Shown here in pieces: positions 5,992 to 7,106 of a stretch of 7,106 bases of DNA. A model generated the notes under the pieces. That model was not told the origin of the DNA and did no database searches. It saw only the letters and a list, made by a program, of their open reading frames with translations. Within the stretch, counting starts at the first letter, position 1. Every line of letters starts with the position of its first letter. The position numbers and the translations under genes were made by a program. Origin of the DNA: an uncultured Collinsella sp. (GTDB lineage Bacteria; Actinomycetota; Coriobacteriia; Coriobacteriales; Coriobacteriaceae); the NCBI GenBank assembly GCA_900548255.1, contig URKH01000085.1, forward strand, positions 1-7,106, given 5' to 3'.

Positions 5992-7106
5992 ATGGACCAG
6001 ACCGTACCCGCATACGCCGCCGAGGTGGCCGATTACGGGCGCAGCCGCGACCCCGAGCCGGGTGAGGGCGCGCTCGTAAAGAACGTGCGTCCCGAGTCGC
6101 CCGCATGGGATGTGGGTATCGAGCCGGGCATGCGCGTGCTCACGGTCAACGGCGAGGCGCTCACCGACATGATCGTGTGGCTCTGGGAGGCCGACGATGA
6201 TACCGTCGACCTCGAGGTTTTCGACCCACGCGACAACACCGTCACCTCCGTCGAGCTCGACCGCTTCCCGGGAGAGGACTGGGGGCTGGAGTTCGACGGC
6301 CCCATCTTTGACGGCATGCGCACCTGCGTGAACGCCTGCGTGTTCTGCTTTATGACCATGCTGCCCAAGGGCGGCCGTTCCACGCTCTACATTCGCGACG
6401 ACGACTATCGCCTAAGCTTTTTACAGGGCAACTTTGTCACGCTCACGAACCTCACCGACAAAGATGTTCAAAACGTCATCCAACGCAACATGAGCCCCAT
6501 GAACGTGTCGGTCCATGCCGTAAGCCCCGACGTCCGCCGCCGCATGATGGGCCGCAACGCCCAGCGCGGCATGGACGTACTCGAAGCCATCATGGCCGCC
6601 GGCATCGAGATTCACGCGCAGATCGTGTTGTGCCCCGGCATGAACGACGGCGAGGAGCTGGAAAAGACCCTGCGCTTTTGCGAGGAGCACGAGCAAATCA
6701 CAAGCCTGGGCATTGTGCCGCTCGGTTTTACCAAGCATCAGAACCGCTTTAGCTGGTCCTACAGCGACAAGCCCGAGCTGGCTCGCGAGACCATTGCCAT
6801 GATCCGTCCCTACCAGGACCGCGCCTATGAGCGCTTTGGCCGCCACACCTTCCAGATGAGCGACGAGTTCTATCTGGACGCCGGCATCGATCCTCCCGAG
6901 GCAGACTTTTACGACGGTTACCCGCAGTACTACGACGGCATCGGCATGATCCGCTCGTATCTGGACGAGACCGACGACGTGCTGGCTACCGATGCCGAGC
7001 GACTGGCCCGCGTCCGCGAGGCCATCGCCGCCCGCAGCCAGCACCTGCTGTGCCTCTCCGGCGCCAGCGCGCGCGACACCGTGGCGCGCTTTGTGGAGTC
7101 GCCGCA
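5992..7106 (+). CDS. PDZ / radical-SAM-like DUF512 protein, partial at window edge
   Basis: At least 371 residues, open to the window edge with no stop, so the C-terminus is missing. The domain order matches the DUF512 family of putative Fe-S oxidoreductases. A PDZ-like domain covers about residues 28-80 (SPAWDVGIEPGMRVLTVNGE). A radical-SAM-like core follows, with Cys112, Cys116 and Cys119 in a CX3CX2C arrangement that should bind a 4Fe-4S cluster. Next are LPKGGRSTLYIRDDDYRLSF (DDDYR at 136-140) and the SVHAVSPDVRR segment (173-183). The DUF512 region, from about 200 onward, includes VPLGFTKHQNRF (242-253) and MSDEFYLDAG (289-298). The substrate and reaction are not established for this family. 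It starts 2 nt after the ispH stop. In related genomes the GTPase gene der is often found next to it, and I would expect that just outside the window. The family call is strong; function is unknown. Confidence 0.9.
   Translation, partial: MDQTVPAYAAEVADYGRSRDPEPGEGALVKNVRPESPAWDVGIEPGMRVLTVNGEALTDMIVWLWEADDDTVDLEVFDPRDNTVTSVELDRFPGEDWGLEFDGPIFDGMRTCVNACVFCFMTMLPKGGRSTLYIRDDDYRLSFLQGNFVTLTNLTDKDVQNVIQRNMSPMNVSVHAVSPDVRRRMMGRNAQRGMDVLEAIMAAGIEIHAQIVLCPGMNDGEELEKTLRFCEEHEQITSLGIVPLGFTKHQNRFSWSYSDKPELARETIAMIRPYQDRAYERFGRHTFQMSDEFYLDAGIDPPEADFYDGYPQYYDGIGMIRSYLDETDDVLATDAERLARVREAIAARSQHLLCLSGASARDTVARFVESP

Noticed and set aside
6421..7044. Antisense open frame opposite the DUF512 gene
   Set aside because: The + strand frame carries conserved family motifs through this whole span; the antisense product has no recognisable domain.
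1..7106. Defence system, prophage, transposon, CRISPR array or tRNA
   Set aside because: No transposase, integrase, phage or nuclease motif, no regularly spaced repeats, no tRNA-like fold and no composition shift was seen; the genes are core functions in one orientation.

Overview
The window is a compact, high-GC stretch of bacterial chromosome with every credible gene on the + strand. It reads as one continuous housekeeping operon. The gene order (M50 protease, scpA, scpB, RluB-type pseudouridine synthase, cmk, plsC-type acyltransferase, ispH, PDZ/radical-SAM DUF512 protein), the strong G/C preference at third codon positions and the use of the MEP isoprenoid pathway suggest an anaerobic, high-GC actinobacterium of the Coriobacteriia (Collinsella-like). 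That assignment is inference from gene content and style, not from a database match.

Layout. Positions 16-312 encode a small two-helix membrane protein of unknown function. It is followed almost directly by a site-2-protease-family intramembrane metalloprotease (322-1005). An 84-nt gap (1006-1089) is the longest non-coding stretch and holds a weak promoter candidate and a hairpin. Next come the condensin partners scpA (1090-1899) and scpB (1911-2639), then an RsuA/RluB-family pseudouridine synthase (2626-3600) that starts inside the end of scpB. A G-poor 68-nt gap (3601-3668) precedes cytidylate kinase cmk (3669-4355), which is followed with 2-4 nt gaps by a PlsC-type acyltransferase (4359-5087), ispH (5090-5989) and a DUF512 radical-SAM protein (5992 to the window edge, no stop reached). 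No tRNA, rRNA, CRISPR, insertion sequence, convincing terminator or gene-free stretch over 300 bases was seen.

How the genes fit together. The set combines chromosome organisation (ScpA/ScpB, the non-SMC subunits of the SMC complex), ribosome maturation (pseudouridine synthase), nucleotide supply (CMP/dCMP kinase), membrane phospholipid synthesis (acyltransferase), isoprenoid precursors (IspH) and membrane proteolysis (M50). Short gaps, overlaps and Shine-Dalgarno sites inside upstream genes point to translational coupling. Grouping growth-linked functions in this way is familiar from other Gram-positive genomes.

Novelty. I do not see an obvious new defence, mobile or secondary-metabolite system. 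The points most worth a second look are the uncharacterised radical-SAM/PDZ/DUF512 protein, a Glu in place of the catalytic-motif Asp in the acyltransferase (HX4E instead of HX4D), the nine-aspartate tract in ScpA, the very acidic ScpB tail next to the basic RluB tail, the structured leader before scpA, and the unidentified small membrane protein beside the M50 protease.
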